DNA of 64,000 nt, from the NCBI GenBank assembly GCA_011316305.1, contig SAUG01000028.1:1-64000 (forward strand), read 5' to 3'. The position numbers were made by a program, and so were the translations under genes. The first letter of the stretch is position 1; each line of letters starts with the position of its first letter. Of this stretch, positions 1-13,029 are shown in pieces. The notes under the pieces were generated by a model. It worked only from the letters and a program-made list of their open reading frames with translations, did no database searches and had not been told where the DNA came from. This DNA comes from Rusavskia elegans (Eukaryota > Ascomycota > Lecanoromycetes > Teloschistales > Teloschistaceae).

Positions 1-541
1 TGGCAGAGAAGCAATCAAGAAGGTCGGGGGCTGAATCTGACAGGCTCGCAAAAAAACAGTACGGCTTAATCCAGGCTAAAGCCCTAAAGCGGCTAAGTGC
101 CACGAGACTGCTTATTCATCCCGTGGTCCGCTTTCAATTGGTTCCTGTGGTCTCCACAGGAAGCGGCATGCCTGTGCAGTGACGGTTAACAATTCGGTGT
201 AGTGCCGGCCTAGTGGTAGGTGTTCTTGTCGAAGTGAAACTGCTCTCTGTTTCCCGTCGTCTGCCTTCCCCGATTCTCCTCATTCTCCATCCCGTCAGGA
301 CTCTATTCTTACCGCTCTCGTCTCGGCTTCTTCCATACGCTGTCCTTGTCGCTGTCAATTTCACCCATCGACCTTGCATCGTCACTTCAACTACCTTGAT
401 TGATAACACCCCTTCGAAAGTCACCGTTGATCGAGTAGCTGCTTGTCAGATTGCTTACTCATCGCGTACGGCGGTAAAGTCGCTGGATGAGCAGCCTGCG
501 CTCGCAACAACTCCAAGACTTCTCTGCTTGTTCTACCGACC
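1..541. other. Upstream region and 5' leader of ssn6
   Basis: No coding region is supported here. The stretch leads into the ssn6 start codon, which sits in a good fungal context (CCGACCATGG around 542). The last 300 bases are pyrimidine-rich, as is common for ascomycete promoters and leaders. Open frames on either strand are short and have no recognisable protein features. Confidence 0.5.
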
Positions 542-3388
542 ATGGCGAATCATCACCAACAACCCGCGTCGCCCGCGGGTATGCATCTCCATCATGGCCC
601 TCCAGGACGGCCTCAAGTCAACGGCCATATGCCCATGCAGGGTCAACATAAGCTCACCCCTGCTCACTTGGCCCAGCTTAATGAGGCAGTATGGTTGGGA
701 ATAGGTACTGATTTGCTCCTGTCTTTCTTCTATCCGCTGCTTTCGACTGACATCCTTCACAGGAAGTGCATCAGAGCTCATGAACGACCTCGATGGTGCT
801 CTGACTGCATACGAACGTGCCTTGCAGCACAACTACCAATCCATCACCGCAATGAACGCAATATCATGTATCCTCAGGACCAAAGAGAATTTCCCTAGAG
901 CCGTCGAATTCCTTCAAGGAATACTCAAACTCGACCAGAATAACGGGGAAGTCTGGGGTAGCCTGGGTAATTATGATATCTTCTCTGCCGCAATGTTGAG
1001 ACTTATTGTTTCAATAGGGCATTGTTACTTGATGATGGAAGACCTTCAACAAGCATATGCCGCTTATCAGCAAGCCCTCTACCACCTTCGAGATCCCAAG
1101 GCCAGTCTTCCTATTGGCTACTCCTTTTCTTCGCTGACATTGTCGATGTAGGAACCCAAACTATGGTACGGCATTGGAATACTTTATGATCGCTACGGTT
1201 CCCTCGAGCACGCCGAAGAAGCATTTTCTCAGGTCATGCGCATGCAACCTGATTTCGAAAAGGCCAATGAGATATACTTTCGACTGGGTATAATCTACAA
1301 GCAACAGCAGAAATATAACCAGAGTCTGGAGGTGAGACACTTGTGATACCTGGCATGTACTCCGCTGACGTCCAACAGTGCTTCAAGTACATAGTCACCA
1401 ACCCTCCAAGACCGCTCACTGAAGAGGACATCTGGTTCCAAATCGGCCACGTGCACGAGCAGCAAAAAGATGTAAGCCCGTCCTTCCGGAAATTGGTCAC
1501 TTTCTGCTGACCTTCTCTCAAGTACGATTCCGCAAAGGCGGCGTATAGACGGGTTCTTGACAGAGACCCCAACCATGCAAAAGTTTTGCAGCAGCTTGGC
1601 TGGCTGCATCACCAGCAAAGCGCCGCTTTCAGCAGCCAAGAACACGCCATTGAGTACTTGGAGAAATCCGTCAGCTCCGGTGAGAATCACTCTATCGCGA
1701 TCCGTATGGACATGTTCTGGGGTGCTAAACTGCGTTGCAGATAACTCCGACGCCCAGAGCTGGTATCTCCTGGGCAGATGCTACATGTCTCAGCAAAAAT
1801 ACTCCAAAGCCTACGAGGCCTACCAACAAGCGGTGTACCGGGATGGACGCAATCCCACATTTTGGTGTTCGATCGGCGTCCTCTACTATCAGATCAACCA
1901 GTACCGTGATGCTCTCGATGCATATTCCCGAGCAATACGCCTGAACCCGTACATCTCGGAAGTGTGGTACGATCTGGGCACCCTGGTAAGATTGCTTGTG
2001 AAAGGATCGATCACTTGTACACCGCGACTAACGCCCACGTTTAGTACGAGTCCTGCAACAACCAGACTGCAGACGCGCTTGATGCCTATCAGCGTGCAGC
2101 AGACCTGGACCCCAGCAACGTCCACATCAAGGCACGGCTGCAGCTTCTTCGTAACAATGGTCAGTCCACTGGCATGCCAAACCAGCAACACCCTCCTGCT
2201 CCGCAAGATGTACACCCTCAGCAGTATCAAGCTGCTGGGGTCGGTGCTCCACCTGGCCCGCAATGGGGTGTTCCTGGCCCAGCGCCAATGCCTCAAGGCC
2301 CTGCACCAGCGCCAGCCGGACCTCCTCACGATTGGAATCGGCGTTTAGCAGATATCCAACATCCTCAGCCTCAACCACAGATATCCAATCCCTACGAACA
2401 TCGTGATCGTGGGCCTCCACCAGCTAGACAGCCAAGTCCGCGCCTCGAGCAGGTCAGATACCAAGATCAGCATCGACATACCCCGATCCGTCGACCTTCA
2501 CCAACTCAAAATCTTAGTCACATGGGCTCAACGCCGTACCCTGGCCCCCAAGGATTACCACAGCCACAGATCCCAGCGCCTCAACCAACGGCTCCCTCTC
2601 GCATCAACAACGCCAGCTACGGTGCTCCCGGCTCAGCCATGATGCATGCCCAACCCGGCAATCACGGCCCGCCTGGACCAATGCCTCCCTACGGAAGGGG
2701 AAACAGCCCACCTCCCGAGATCAGGCCGATCACCGATGACAGACCACCATCACCGGGTCCAAGCTATGGCCATCAACAATATCAACATCACCCCAATCCG
2801 TCGCAGCCAGGCATACTGACGGCGGGAGCCCCGCCGCCCCGAGAAGCGCTTGCTGCTGCTGAAGCGGCCGCGCGAGAGGAACGGCCGCCGACGGGATTCA
2901 AGCGATCGTATGAGCCCGAAGACGATTACAAATTCTCGCACAAAACGCCGGCCAACGATGAGACACGAAGCCGAGTTGAGAGTCATCGACATCGTCGACC
3001 GTCGCCGCCTGATCGCAAGCCGTCTCCGCCGCGGAGGGGGCCCAGCCCTCCCCGCGGACGGCAACCATCTCCGCCAATACCTCATCAGCGTAACGCGTCG
3101 GAAGTCCGGCACGAAGAGCAACGAAGGGCGGACGAGAGCTACCATCCGTCCGAGGCGGCTCACCACCCGCCTACGTTACCATCGATGCAGCAGCAGCCAC
3201 CAGCAGATCATCATCCAGCCTCGGCGGAATCTGCAAGGGACGAGCGGCGGGAGACGTTTGAGGCAGCGGCGAGGAAGATGGAAGTTGACGAAGACTATGA
3301 CGATGAAGGGGAGGGTGGGTCTGGAGGGCGCAACAGCCCACAACGCAGCATGATGAACGGACAACCCAAGACGGAAGTGGTAGCATAG
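542..3388 (+). CDS. ssn6: General transcriptional corepressor Ssn6/Cyc8, TPR protein
   Basis: Partner of Tup1/RcoA in a nuclear corepressor complex that binds sequence-specific repressors through its TPR array. Inferred exons are 542-704, 763-966, 1018-1100, 1152-1331, 1379-1471, 1523-1679, 1741-1985 and 2045-3388, giving 822 aa. A short His/Pro/Gln-rich N-terminus leads into about ten tandem TPRs (roughly residues 40-390); repeat signatures such as AYAAYQQALYHL and AYEAYQQAVYRDGRNPTFW are readable. The long last exon is Pro/Gln/Arg-rich, low complexity and ends in an acidic segment (MEVDEDYDDEGEG), as in fungal Ssn6. The intron at 1101-1151 can only be read in frame as GC-AG. The start is the first ATG in frame with the TPRs. 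Family identity is secure; exon edges come from hand splicing. Confidence 0.93.
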
Positions 3389-4638
3389 ACATTGGGCATG
3401 ATGAAAGTACGTATCAACCAGCTGGGTCTGGTCTTGGTCTTTGAAGGACGAGGAGCTGACCGGACTAGCAGGGAAGGGATTTCTTCACTGAGCGATAGTT
3501 TCCATGATGGCCCTTCAAGGGCGGCTGATGTTGGGGAGAACATGACGATGTTGGTTTGCTTGGATGGGAGGGGAGCAATTGATGAGTTGTAAATGAAGGC
3601 AGCAGGTCGATGAAATCTCGTCGGCGTTGCAAATACATAGTTACGGGGGGGCACAGTCTTGTTCGGTGCTCCATTTTTGCTCGCGGGTGCCAAAGATATA
3701 TCTTGCAGCGACCGAAAAGGTTACGGTCGATGAGGTCATGTATAAGGGGATGTATTTAATATGTCATTCGCCATTTGGACTAGATGACTTCTCCATGCTG
3801 CTGTATGGCTTTGGAGGCACTTTGTGACGCTTGACATTGATGGTCTCTTTGTGTTCACCTCATACGTTGCAATCGGTCTCGTCAGGTCTTTTTCGTAAGG
3901 CTTATTAAGGCTAGGTGCTCGAGGTACTCTACCCGTTTACCGGACACTACTACTACACTAGGCAAACTCTATCCGGAAGCACCGGGAGATGAAGCCGTGG
4001 TATTGGAATGGCTGGGCAGACATCACGATAATGATACTTTCGATCTCCTGACAATTTTGTCATGTCAGTTATATCAATTAGAGTACTCTATATGGACATT
4101 ATCATTGTTATTATTGCCGGACGACAGCCTTTGGAATCCGGTGGGGATCATCAAGGCACAAGCGAGGCAACCAATAGAGCAATTCGATTTATAAGATGGA
4201 AAGACTCGTCAGCGGCTATTTCCCGCCGCGTGCTCTTCTTCTTCTTCACTTCTTCCCCTCTCTCCATCTTCCCCTCTCTTGTTTATGACTACACTCATGC
4301 CAACGCAATTAGTCAGGAGAGGTATTATTCCACGATGGTGGGTACGACAATCGCGCTCCAATATGCATTGAGAGCGCTTCGTCTTCCTGCCAAGTGAGCC
4401 AAGCCCTTGGAAAGTCTTGGGAGGACCAGCCCACCTCTCGCAGTGCCCCAGCAAACATGTTACCACTCTGCCCAGCGTCTTGGGTCCTTTCTTGGGACCA
4501 CCCTTGGGCGCTCCTCCTGCTCTGCTCCAGCACGAGATGGAAGTCCAAGATCGCTCCTCTTCCCTTCCTTTCTTCTCCTCCATTCTCACCGTCTCAACCT
4601 CCTCTTTCTTTCCGACCTGTCCCTGAGGCGCTGTCGTC
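3389..4638. other. Intergenic, 3' side of ssn6 and promoter of the next gene
   Basis: About 1.25 kb without a supported gene. The first part is probably the ssn6 3' UTR. The last 400 bases are rich in CT tracts (cttcttcttc near 4240, tcttcccctc near 4270) and likely form the promoter and leader of the gene starting at 4639. Short open frames on both strands look like chance. Confidence 0.4.
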
Positions 4639-5639
4639 ATGCAAGAAAGAAATGTTTCCGGCCCAGTACCGGAAACCAGAGCATCCGATATGGAAAGAAC
4701 GAAGGCGATGGCCCATATCCCTCAATCCAACCTACAGTACCCAGCCGCAGCAGCGCTGTCGAACCTATCAAACAACGCCGGCCCCTTCTCAACCCCACAA
4801 AGTTCCAGTGGCACTTTCCTTAGTCCTACAGTGAACGATTCGCATCGAACTCATTACTCGCCCGAAAGGGTTCCGCTCTCCCCAGCCCGATCGACCTCTC
4901 GCGGACGACAGGGAAGCAACAATAGTTCTCGACAGCATGACCGCTATCGTCATCAGCCCCATTGGAACAGTCATTCCCCCTCCGACCCAGAAAAGGCAAT
5001 CCAACCCCACCATTCACCGTTCGACGGTCATCGGCCTGGCCACAACCACTCGAGCTATGTATCAGAAGACGAGGAAGTCATCCAGGAACATGCAGTGTGG
5101 ATACTCGTAAGACTTGTCCCCACGATGTCACCGCTACAATCAATATCCTCTTAACGATTTTCCTAAATCAGGTCTACCTGTCTTTCTTCTCGCCCGCTGT
5201 GGCCAGTCTCGTTTCCATCTACAGTCTCTTCACCAGCCTCTTCCTCCTCCTCTTCTCCCCCATCACGATCTTCGTCCGACCTCGAAAACCCCTCGCTTTC
5301 CAACTCCATACCCTGCTCACCCCACCCATATACTACCAACTGCGCTTCGTCTGCTCCACGTACAGATCAGATCTGCATCATGGCAACATCATCTACTCGG
5401 AAGATGAATATCAGGTCACGAATAGGAGCAATCCTGTTCTCCTGACCCTCATCAACGTTCTTTCGCCTGTCTACGCCGCAGGCATCGCCGTCACCGCTTG
5501 GGTCGCTGCGGGTTTCTGGTTCACGGCTCTGATATTGGGAGATCCGGACGGGAGGGACAAGAAAGATGATGGGAGGACCGTGGTATTGGGAGTGAGGAGG
5601 TTGTGGGAGAGGTGGCTGATAAAGGGGTTGAGACGATGA
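4639..5639 (+). CDS. Predicted membrane protein of unknown function
   Basis: Exons 4639-5106 and 5172-5639 give 311 aa; the 65-nt intron is GTAAGA to CAG in phase 0. Residues 1-150 are hydrophilic and Ser/Pro/His/Arg-rich with an acidic SEDEEVIQEH just before the membrane part. From about residue 153 a long hydrophobic stretch (SFFSPAVASLVSIYS, then SLFLLLFSPITIFV) probably forms one or two helices. A second hydrophobic block follows near residues 230-265 (NVLSPVYAAGIAVTAWVAAG), then a basic C-terminal tail. No signal peptide is seen, so the long N-terminus is likely cytosolic. I do not recognise the family. The reading frame is clean across the intron and the domain pattern is coherent, so the gene is likely real. 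Confidence 0.75.
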
Positions 5640-6775
5640 TCCATGTCATTTATCCCTTTCGCTGCTGGGGTCTTCGACTCGGATTTCAGGGGCTGGGCGA
5701 GTAGAAATTCCGGACACCAAGCCTATCTTCTCATGCAATTGGTTGTTGTAGCACATCCAATGTAGCCGGCAGTCGAGGTATCGGATGCCTACTTCCGCTA
5801 AGTCGAAGGGATACTGAGAGTTCCCCGAACGATTCTGCGGGTTCAGACGGAGTGGGTCACAGCTCGCGTTTTGTTGCCCGAATCTTGATCTCAGACTGGG
5901 CGAAAGAGGGCGCGGTACTCGAGCTTCCCGTGATTGGCGAAAGGGATTTGGAACGGCGATGAAGCATGAAATAGGCGACTATGGAAAGGCGTTGTGCATG
6001 GAGTCATGTGAATGGTAACAGTAGATAGATACCCACAAGTTTTTTTTTTCCCTTCTCCTTTATCTTAGGATTCCTGACGGCATATGCAGTTATCTTTCAT
6101 TGAACGACATTATAGCCAATCGAGACTACCTACCTACAGAGTAACCTCAAGTATCTTCGTGCGGATGAGTTAGTTCTATGAAGAATAGAACTGGAATGTA
6201 TCGCTTTAGGAAACTTATATCAGGTGTCCGAGGAGAGTAGAAAACATGTTTGCATAAGGTAGATATCTACCCGTCTAGCGATTCGAGCTGTGGTGCTGGC
6301 ATTGATTTCGTGTGCGGTGACGGGGGCACACAAAGGCACTTGATACGCTATATAAGCTCGGGATTTGAAGGACTATCCCGCTACTACCTAGGGTCGCTAT
6401 CTCGGTGAGCAGAAGACGCTCACTGCGAGTGTATCTGACTTTGACAGGCTGTCTCACATCCCAACTGGGTACGTCTTATACAAGATAGTAAACAATATCA
6501 ATTCTTCACACACCGCTGTAGTGGCTTTGACTTGCTGCTGCTGCTGGTGTGGCTATAGGAGCTTATATGTACCGTAAGTTCTCGTGGCGGCTGACATGCC
6601 CTCCATCCCTTTCTTTTCCTTGACTTTCCTTCTCTACATCACGCTATATCCAAAAATGGCCCCCATACAAACGCCTTCGTCCATGCAAGATCCTTTCAAG
6701 CCCCCAAGTCCACGCAATGCAGCAAAGTCATGATCCCATAAGTTTGGCGTCGCGTTGTTCCTCATAACCACAAAA
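5640..6775. other. Intergenic between two convergent genes
   Basis: About 1.1 kb between convergent genes. It includes a T9 run near 6041 and several AT-rich stretches compatible with 3' UTRs and poly(A) signals. No coding region, RNA gene or repeat is supported. Confidence 0.4.
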
Positions 6776-9302
6776 TCAAGCATACCTGACACTTGGCTGC
6801 GTGTACTGCGGCGGTATCGGCGGGGGCGGGTGCTGCCAACCGCCATGTAGTCCACCGGGCCAATACCCATTCTGGCCTCTACTCCTCGATCCTCCGGCAT
6901 GGTTCCATCCGTTGCCTTGCGGAACCGGTCCGCCGACCCATCCCTGCTGCATGGGCGGGCTGCGGGAGCGGACCCGTTTGGGTCTTCGGCAGCGTCGGAT
7001 GCAGCAGCTTAGGATGGCGAGGAGGAGGAGGCCACCGATGCCACAGCCTACGCCAATGACGACGTCTCTGTGACCTTGGATCCAGGAGCCGATTTCTTTG
7101 GCAGTGGAGGAGCCTTTGCATTGCCCCTGTAGGGGGTGTTAGCAACGGACTTTATTGAAGGTCCGGATAGGGAGACATACATTTGAGCATCTACCTCCGC
7201 CACCACAGGTGGTCCCGTCGAGGAAGTTCTGTTGCATGCTATAACACACATTGGGGCCAAATTCAGGAGAAGCGCAGGAGAGAGTACAGTCTTGACTGTT
7301 GCAGGCGTAGGTGTCGTTGTTGGAGGTGAATGAGCCCATCAGGGTCTTGCATTGCTGGTCTCGAGATGTGCATTGTCCGCTGGCGCATTGCGTGTGTGCT
7401 GAGCTATTACCGCAGGATTGACCATCTGGGGCCGAGACATCAGACGGACATGTTGCGTTGTTGCCCGTACAGGTCTCCTGCGGGTCGCATTCGCCACTGC
7501 TGGCTCGGCAGACAGTCCCATTACTGGAGAATTGGCAATTGTTGCAGCAAGCTTCGTTGGAGTCGTCGCATACAGCCGGGGCCCTGAATCTACAGGTAGT
7601 GGGTTCACAGCAGCTATTGTTGCCGCAGCCTGCTTCACCTCCGCAGTCACACTCTTCCCCTTCTTCGACTATACCGTTGCCGCACTGTTGGCCGGTAATT
7701 GTGTCAATGTCTCTGTTGTCTGTGAGGCAAGATTGGCTGACACTGTTCCGGAGAAGGGCAGAGCAGACATTGCCGAGGGAACACTGACTGAAAGCTGAGA
7801 TACCTTGGCCAGTCGAAGGGTTCATGAGGAATCTCTCGCCCGCGTCACATTGCGTCTCGGATAGCGGACAACACTGCTGCGCGCTGACCGAGTTCTGGTT
7901 GGCACACCCAGATTGATCGCAGTCGTGCACGGCGCCGAACGTATGACCGGACTCATGAGCGATGACTTGCCACTCGTTGTCTGTTTTGGCTACGACATTT
8001 GCACCGCTAACCACCTCGTTGCTTGTTTTCGTCACGTCCGAGACACAAAGTTGACCGAGCCAGGCGAGGCCGACTTCGGATCCCGTAGGACAGCTGGTAA
8101 GCAGTGTCCAGTAGGCATTAGTGTCGTTCCTTTCGCCGCGCCATTGCGAGAACATGTTCAAGCGATCGGTGATGCTGGTGCTCCCGGTGCATCCAACATT
8201 CCAGGGGGCGTCGGCTGGGGGCGTTGCCGGGCAATCCCTCTTGCTAATCGTCAGATTGGCCAGGCCAAGCGTGATACTGAATGTCTTCTCATAGACCTGC
8301 GAAGCCGATTGGAATTGCTGAATGATGTTTTGACGGACTTCGTCTTCGGAAGGAAACGAAGCGGTGTAGCCACAGTCTGTCGCTACACCAACGAGGGCAA
8401 CCTTTCGAGTATCTGGGCAGCCCTCCCTCCTGCCGATAGTTGATCTGAGGTTCACCCCAGCGCTATTCCCTACTCCGCCCGGTATCCCAGTATTATCAAT
8501 GTTCTGTCTTTTCCCGAACAAGGAATGAATTGGTGTGGACCCCCAAAGGCCAACCACCTGTTGCTTTGAGGTAGGCGCAAAGATGGGATGCGATGGGTCG
8601 TTGTTGAAAGTCAAGGCATCGGAAGAACACGAGTGGTCCGGACCCAGCGAGCGCTTGAGCTCCTCGTAGCGGTCCGCAGTGCCTTGGAAGACATCGGAAT
8701 CCCTGTAGGCGACCATATATTCATCTCCGCTTCGTTCTAGGTCGGGATCCAAGCGATGCCTTGTTGCCAGGTAGTGGGAGCGTAGTAGGACGTGGTGGTG
8801 ATCGCGACCGACGGTGAATGCACCCTCGAACAGCGGATCTGGACCGTCTCTTTTCACGGTGATTCTCGCCCAGCCGGCCGAGTGCCAGCTTCCATCATGC
8901 ATGCGAACCCACGATTCGCCCTTGAAGACACGGTGATGATGGCGATTGATGAGTTCGGACCGTTCAACCCGGCCATGCTCGTCTAGGTAGGTGACAGTAG
9001 CGCCTTGGGCGATAATATCGTGGTTTGGTTCCAGGGTGAGCTTCAACTGCTGATGGCTCTGATGGAGGCCGAAAGCGATTTCGAAATGGGAGAAAGCATG
9101 GAGGCGGTGGGATGGGGTCCGGATTTCAGGGTTCTCGACGAGTGAAAGATAGGTTATAGGTTCTCTGCTTCTCGAGCTCGCTAATATGCACCGTCAGAGC
9201 TGCAGTTGACTGCATGTGGATTCGGAGAGGCATACCTTGTACGGAAGACAAGAAGATGCAGATGGCGGTGATGGTGGTTCTTATTCGAAAAGGAACTTTC
9301 AT
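6776..9302 (-). CDS. Secreted or membrane-anchored ADAM metalloprotease (adamalysin, disintegrin domain)
   Basis: Fungal ADAM zinc protease (ADM-A/ADM-B type) acting at the cell surface. Exons in transcript order are 9302-9236, 9180-7181 and 7126-6776, giving 805 aa. Residues 1-21 form a signal peptide. A prodomain is followed by a reprolysin-type catalytic domain with HESGHTFGAVHD at residues 431-442, so zinc ligands are H431, H435 and H441 and the catalytic acid is E432. A Cys-rich disintegrin-like domain follows (GEECDCGGEAGCGNNSCC). A transmembrane helix (VVIGVGCGIGGLLLLAILSC) leads into a basic RRCRRPKR stop-transfer and a Pro/Gly/Gln-rich cytosolic tail. Alternative splicing near 6782 could change the last few residues; I end at the TGA directly after SVRYA. 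All catalytic residues are present. Confidence 0.92.
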
Positions 9303-10196
9303 AACTGCTTAGGAAGTAGATGGGTCCCGACCTGCACTCTCGGAGGTGTCACCGAGACCGGACCAGAGAGCAGGAGGGCGGAGTGTGGAGGGTGGAGGAT
9401 GGATGGCGAGAGTATTTCTCCGCGCCAACACTGGCAACAACGAATGACGAGTATTCGGAAGAGTCGCAGTGAGATGGCCTGGATTAGATGTAGTATTTCG
9501 GGGGGCGATAAAGGCTGCGTAAGCCGGCCTACGTAAATGAAACCCTTGGCTGTGCCCGAGGTGGGTGCGTATAATATTAATCCTACGGAAGCGGGGAGGC
9601 CGCGTGGTGTTGATGGAGCGAACAAAGAGCGGAGGATCCGTGCTTCTCAATCACAATGTTAATGACTGACTGGTAGAATATTGCGCGAAGATGAGGATGG
9701 AGGGGCCGGGGGTGGTGGTGAAGTGAAGTGCGGTGAGTGGTGTGCGATGGAGGGAACAAGGTGGTCTAGGGTGTCGGCGTTAAAGATCTGGATTCAGATT
9801 CATGCAGCAGGACTCCGACCACAGCGTCTCTCTAGCAACTCGCCACTACCATACTTAATAATAAAGGGGAAACACCTTTCGTCTGGACCGAGGTCTGTTG
9901 CACCGCCACTACTACTGCACAATTGATTCGCTACTCACCTGACGACTTACTCCTGTACTGAATACATCCATAATCCTCGCAGATTGCTGGAATCTGAATG
10001 GTGTTTTGGTATTCAAGTACGACTCTCGTAACAGCTATTTACACGCACGTGGAACTCCATGTGTCATCCAGCCCCTATCCAAAGAAATTACCCAGTACCC
10101 CCATTGAAATTCACCTTCTCCGAGAACACAGACACAGCGAGTCTTGAAATCTGATGACAACCTTCGTATCATGTTTTAACATCCCTCCTCGGCTCT
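9303..10196. other. Intergenic between the ADAM and acetyl-CoA synthetase genes
   Basis: About 0.9 kb: upstream of the ADAM gene and downstream of the acetyl-CoA synthetase gene, both on the minus strand. A purine-rich stretch at 9690-9760 (CT-rich on the sense strand of the ADAM gene) is typical of a fungal promoter. No gene is supported. Confidence 0.4.
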
Positions 10197-12476
10197 TCAT
10201 TTCTTGCGCGATTCCTTAGCTACTTCGATTATTTTGTCCACCACACTCGGGTCGGAGAGCTGCCATTCTTGTTAGCTTTTCTATCCATTTTTGCCTGCAC
10301 TTTGCCCAATATGACTGACCGTCGAGGTGTCTCCCAGTGAGTCTTCTTCGCCCGAGAGGATCTTCCGCAGAATCCGTCGCATGATCTTCCCCGAGCGTGT
10401 CTTGGGAAGATCTTCCACCACAAAGATGGCCTTGGGCGCTGCAAACGGGCCGATGGACTTGCGCACCTGCAGCACCAGGTCCTTCTTCACTTGATCGTTG
10501 GATTCGTTGCCCTCTTTGAGCGCGACGAATGCATTCACCGCTTGACCCGACAGCTCATCGTTGATCCCCACCACAGCTGCCTCCGCCACCTGGTCTATCC
10601 ATTCATCAGCTTGTCGAATCCACAATGTCTCTCCGAGGTTCGACTTACGATGCTCCAGCAAGGCAGCTTCGATTTCAGCCGTCGATAGTCGATGGCCCGA
10701 CACATTCACCACATCGTCTACCCGTCCTCGGATCCAGTAATACCCTTCGTGATCTCTTCCAGCTCCGTCGCCAGTGAACTACCAACCATCAGCATCTTCC
10801 CCTGGAAATCAACGGGCTGTACTCACGTAGTAGCCCTTGTAGACGTTCAAGTATGTGTCCATGTACCGCTTGTGGGCGCCCCACACCGTTCGAGCCATGC
10901 TTGGGAAGGGCTTCTTGATGGCCAGGACACCCTCGACGTCGTTACCATGCACCTCTTCGCCCGATACAGGATCGATGATGGCCGGTTCGATGCCAAAGAA
11001 CGGCAACGACGCGCTTCCCGGCTTCGTCGGCGTGACTCCTCCCATGGGCGTGATGACGTGCGATCCGGTTTCGGTTTGCCAGTACGTCTATGCCCCGTCA
11101 GCCATTCTATCGCAAATCCAAATGTCCGCCCGCCTACATCCACAATATGGGCCTCCTCCTTTCCAACGATATCGTGGTACCACTTCCAAACTTCAGCTGC
11201 TATTGGCTCACCCACAGAGCCCAAAATTCTGAGATGCTTCATGGGGTGCTTGGCATGCGAGTCACCGGCTCGCTTCAGCAATCTTAACGCTGTTGGTGCA
11301 ACGTAGAACTGAGTCACTTGATGCTTGTCGATCACCTCCCAATAGCGCGAGAAATTCGGAAACGCAGGGGTGCCTTCAAAGACCAGGGTAGTCGCGCCGA
11401 GCAATAACGGCGCATATACAACATAAGTATGGCCGGTGATCCAACCCACGTCACCGCCGCAGAAGAACTTGTCGCCGTCGTGAATATCGAAGACGTACTT
11501 GCCTGTTGCAGCCGCTCCAAGTAGATATCCAGCCGTGGTGTGCATGAGGCCTTTCGGCTTGCCCGTCGAACCAGAAGTGTAAAGCAGGAAAAGGGGGTCT
11601 TCAGAACTCATCGACTCCGGTGCATAATAGCTCGGCCACTTCTCGAACTCTTCGTGCCACCACAGGTCGCGACCCTTGGTCCATGGCACATCAGCACCGG
11701 TTCGCTTGAAGACGAGGCAATGAGTGACGTCGGGGCATTGTTTCAGAGCGTCATCGACGATCTTCTTGGTGCCGATGACTTTGCCGCCCCTCCTCCCTTC
11801 ATCGCTGGTAATGACCACCTTGGAGTTAGCATCGATGACGCGATCCCGCAACGAATCCGAGGAGAAACCGGCGAAGACGACCGAGTGCACGGCGCCGATT
11901 CGAGTGCAAGCCAAAAAGGCAATGACGGCCTCGGGGACCATGGGCAAGTACAGGGCGACGGTATCGCCCTTCTGCACGCCCATCTGCTTGAGCACGAAGG
12001 ACAGCTTAGAGACCTGGCGCAGCAGCTCACCATAGCTGATGGTCCTCCCTTGATTGGGTTCATCAGCTTCGTAGATGATGGCAGGTTTATCTGGGTTCTT
12101 GAAAGCATGGCGATCGATGCAATTGTACGAAGCATTCAACCTGCCCTCGAGGAACCAGGCATTGTCGCCATTCTGGAAAGAGCCGGCGTGGACAGTCTGA
12201 AAGTCACGTTCCCAGGACAGCAAATCGCGCGCCATTTTCCCCCAGAAGGTGTCTGGATCGTCGATTGACTCTTTGTACAGCTTCTGGTACTCGTCCATGG
12301 AGCTCAAGTGGGGTTTGGCAGGGTGTTTACTATGTTCTCTCAGCACGGGTGTCACCGCCTGCCATTACTGCTTATACTGACTCTAACATTGCCTTGGGAA
12401 CATTGTAGGTGTCGATGTTGTGGGCTTCTCCCACCACCATGTCGGGGCCCTTCGGCGGGGCTTGTTCTTCGCTCAT
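10197..12476 (-). CDS. facA: Acetyl-CoA synthetase (FacA/Acu-5 type)
   Basis: AMP-forming acetate:CoA ligase (acetate + ATP + CoA to acetyl-CoA), needed for growth on acetate. Exons in transcript order are 12476-12388, 12329-11138, 11087-10827, 10778-10649, 10594-10320 and 10259-10197, totalling 669 aa, the usual length for fungal enzymes. The ANL ATP-binding loop [11 protein letters not shown] starts at residue 280, the TYWQTETG motif spans the exon 2/3 junction, and the C-terminal [11 protein letters not shown] carries the conserved acetylatable Lys (about K627). N-terminal ACAS_N features ([18 protein letters not shown]) are present. No N-terminal mitochondrial targeting sequence is evident, which suggests cytosol/nucleus. 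The first intron (12330-12387, GTTAGA donor) is the least certain boundary; it drops two residues relative to my memory of Neurospora Acu-5. Confidence 0.96.
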
Positions 12477-13029
12477 GGTTGCAACCACGAAACAAGACTT
12501 GATACAGGAAGTCCAAACAGACTGCTAGCACATCCGATTGATGCCCTGCGATACTCAAGACTCTCAAGGCAATCGCAATTGAGAGAAGAGTGTGAGAGAA
12601 AAGTCGGACGGCTGGGTAATCTTTACAGGATGAGCTTCATACCGAGCGGGAGAAGTCAGGTTGCACGGACATTCCAAGTAAGGTAGTGACTGACAGCCAA
12701 GCCAGCGAAGGCCATGCCAAGAACAGCTGGTTCTCTCCGGACTGCTGGAGGAGCTCTTCCAGTAAATGGGTGGGGTCGGGAATGCCAATAACGCGGGCAA
12801 GCGGAGATGTTCACCCATGTTGTCTCTCACGTGGAATGACATCATTTCTCCGGCGCTTCACCGTAGGGTAGGGCTGCCCTGGCGTCAGGAGCCAGACCAC
12901 CGCTCGGTCCGAAAATCATTGGAGCCGACGACATCCCCTTGGATCTACGAACGGTACCGGTACGACTGTCGATCAACTCGGTGGTCACCAGAGTACTAGT
13001 AGCACTGGTAGTGCAAAAGCTGTCCTCTC
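12477..13029. other. Intergenic between acetyl-CoA synthetase and NagA genes
   Basis: About 550 bp. It lies upstream of the acetyl-CoA synthetase start and downstream of the NagA stop, so it should hold the acetate-gene promoter. I did not find a motif I could call with confidence, and no coding region is supported. Confidence 0.4.

Noticed and set aside
4209..4640. Minus-strand frame of 143 codons rich in Gly, Lys and Glu
   Set aside because: It mirrors the CT-rich promoter of the plus-strand membrane protein gene.
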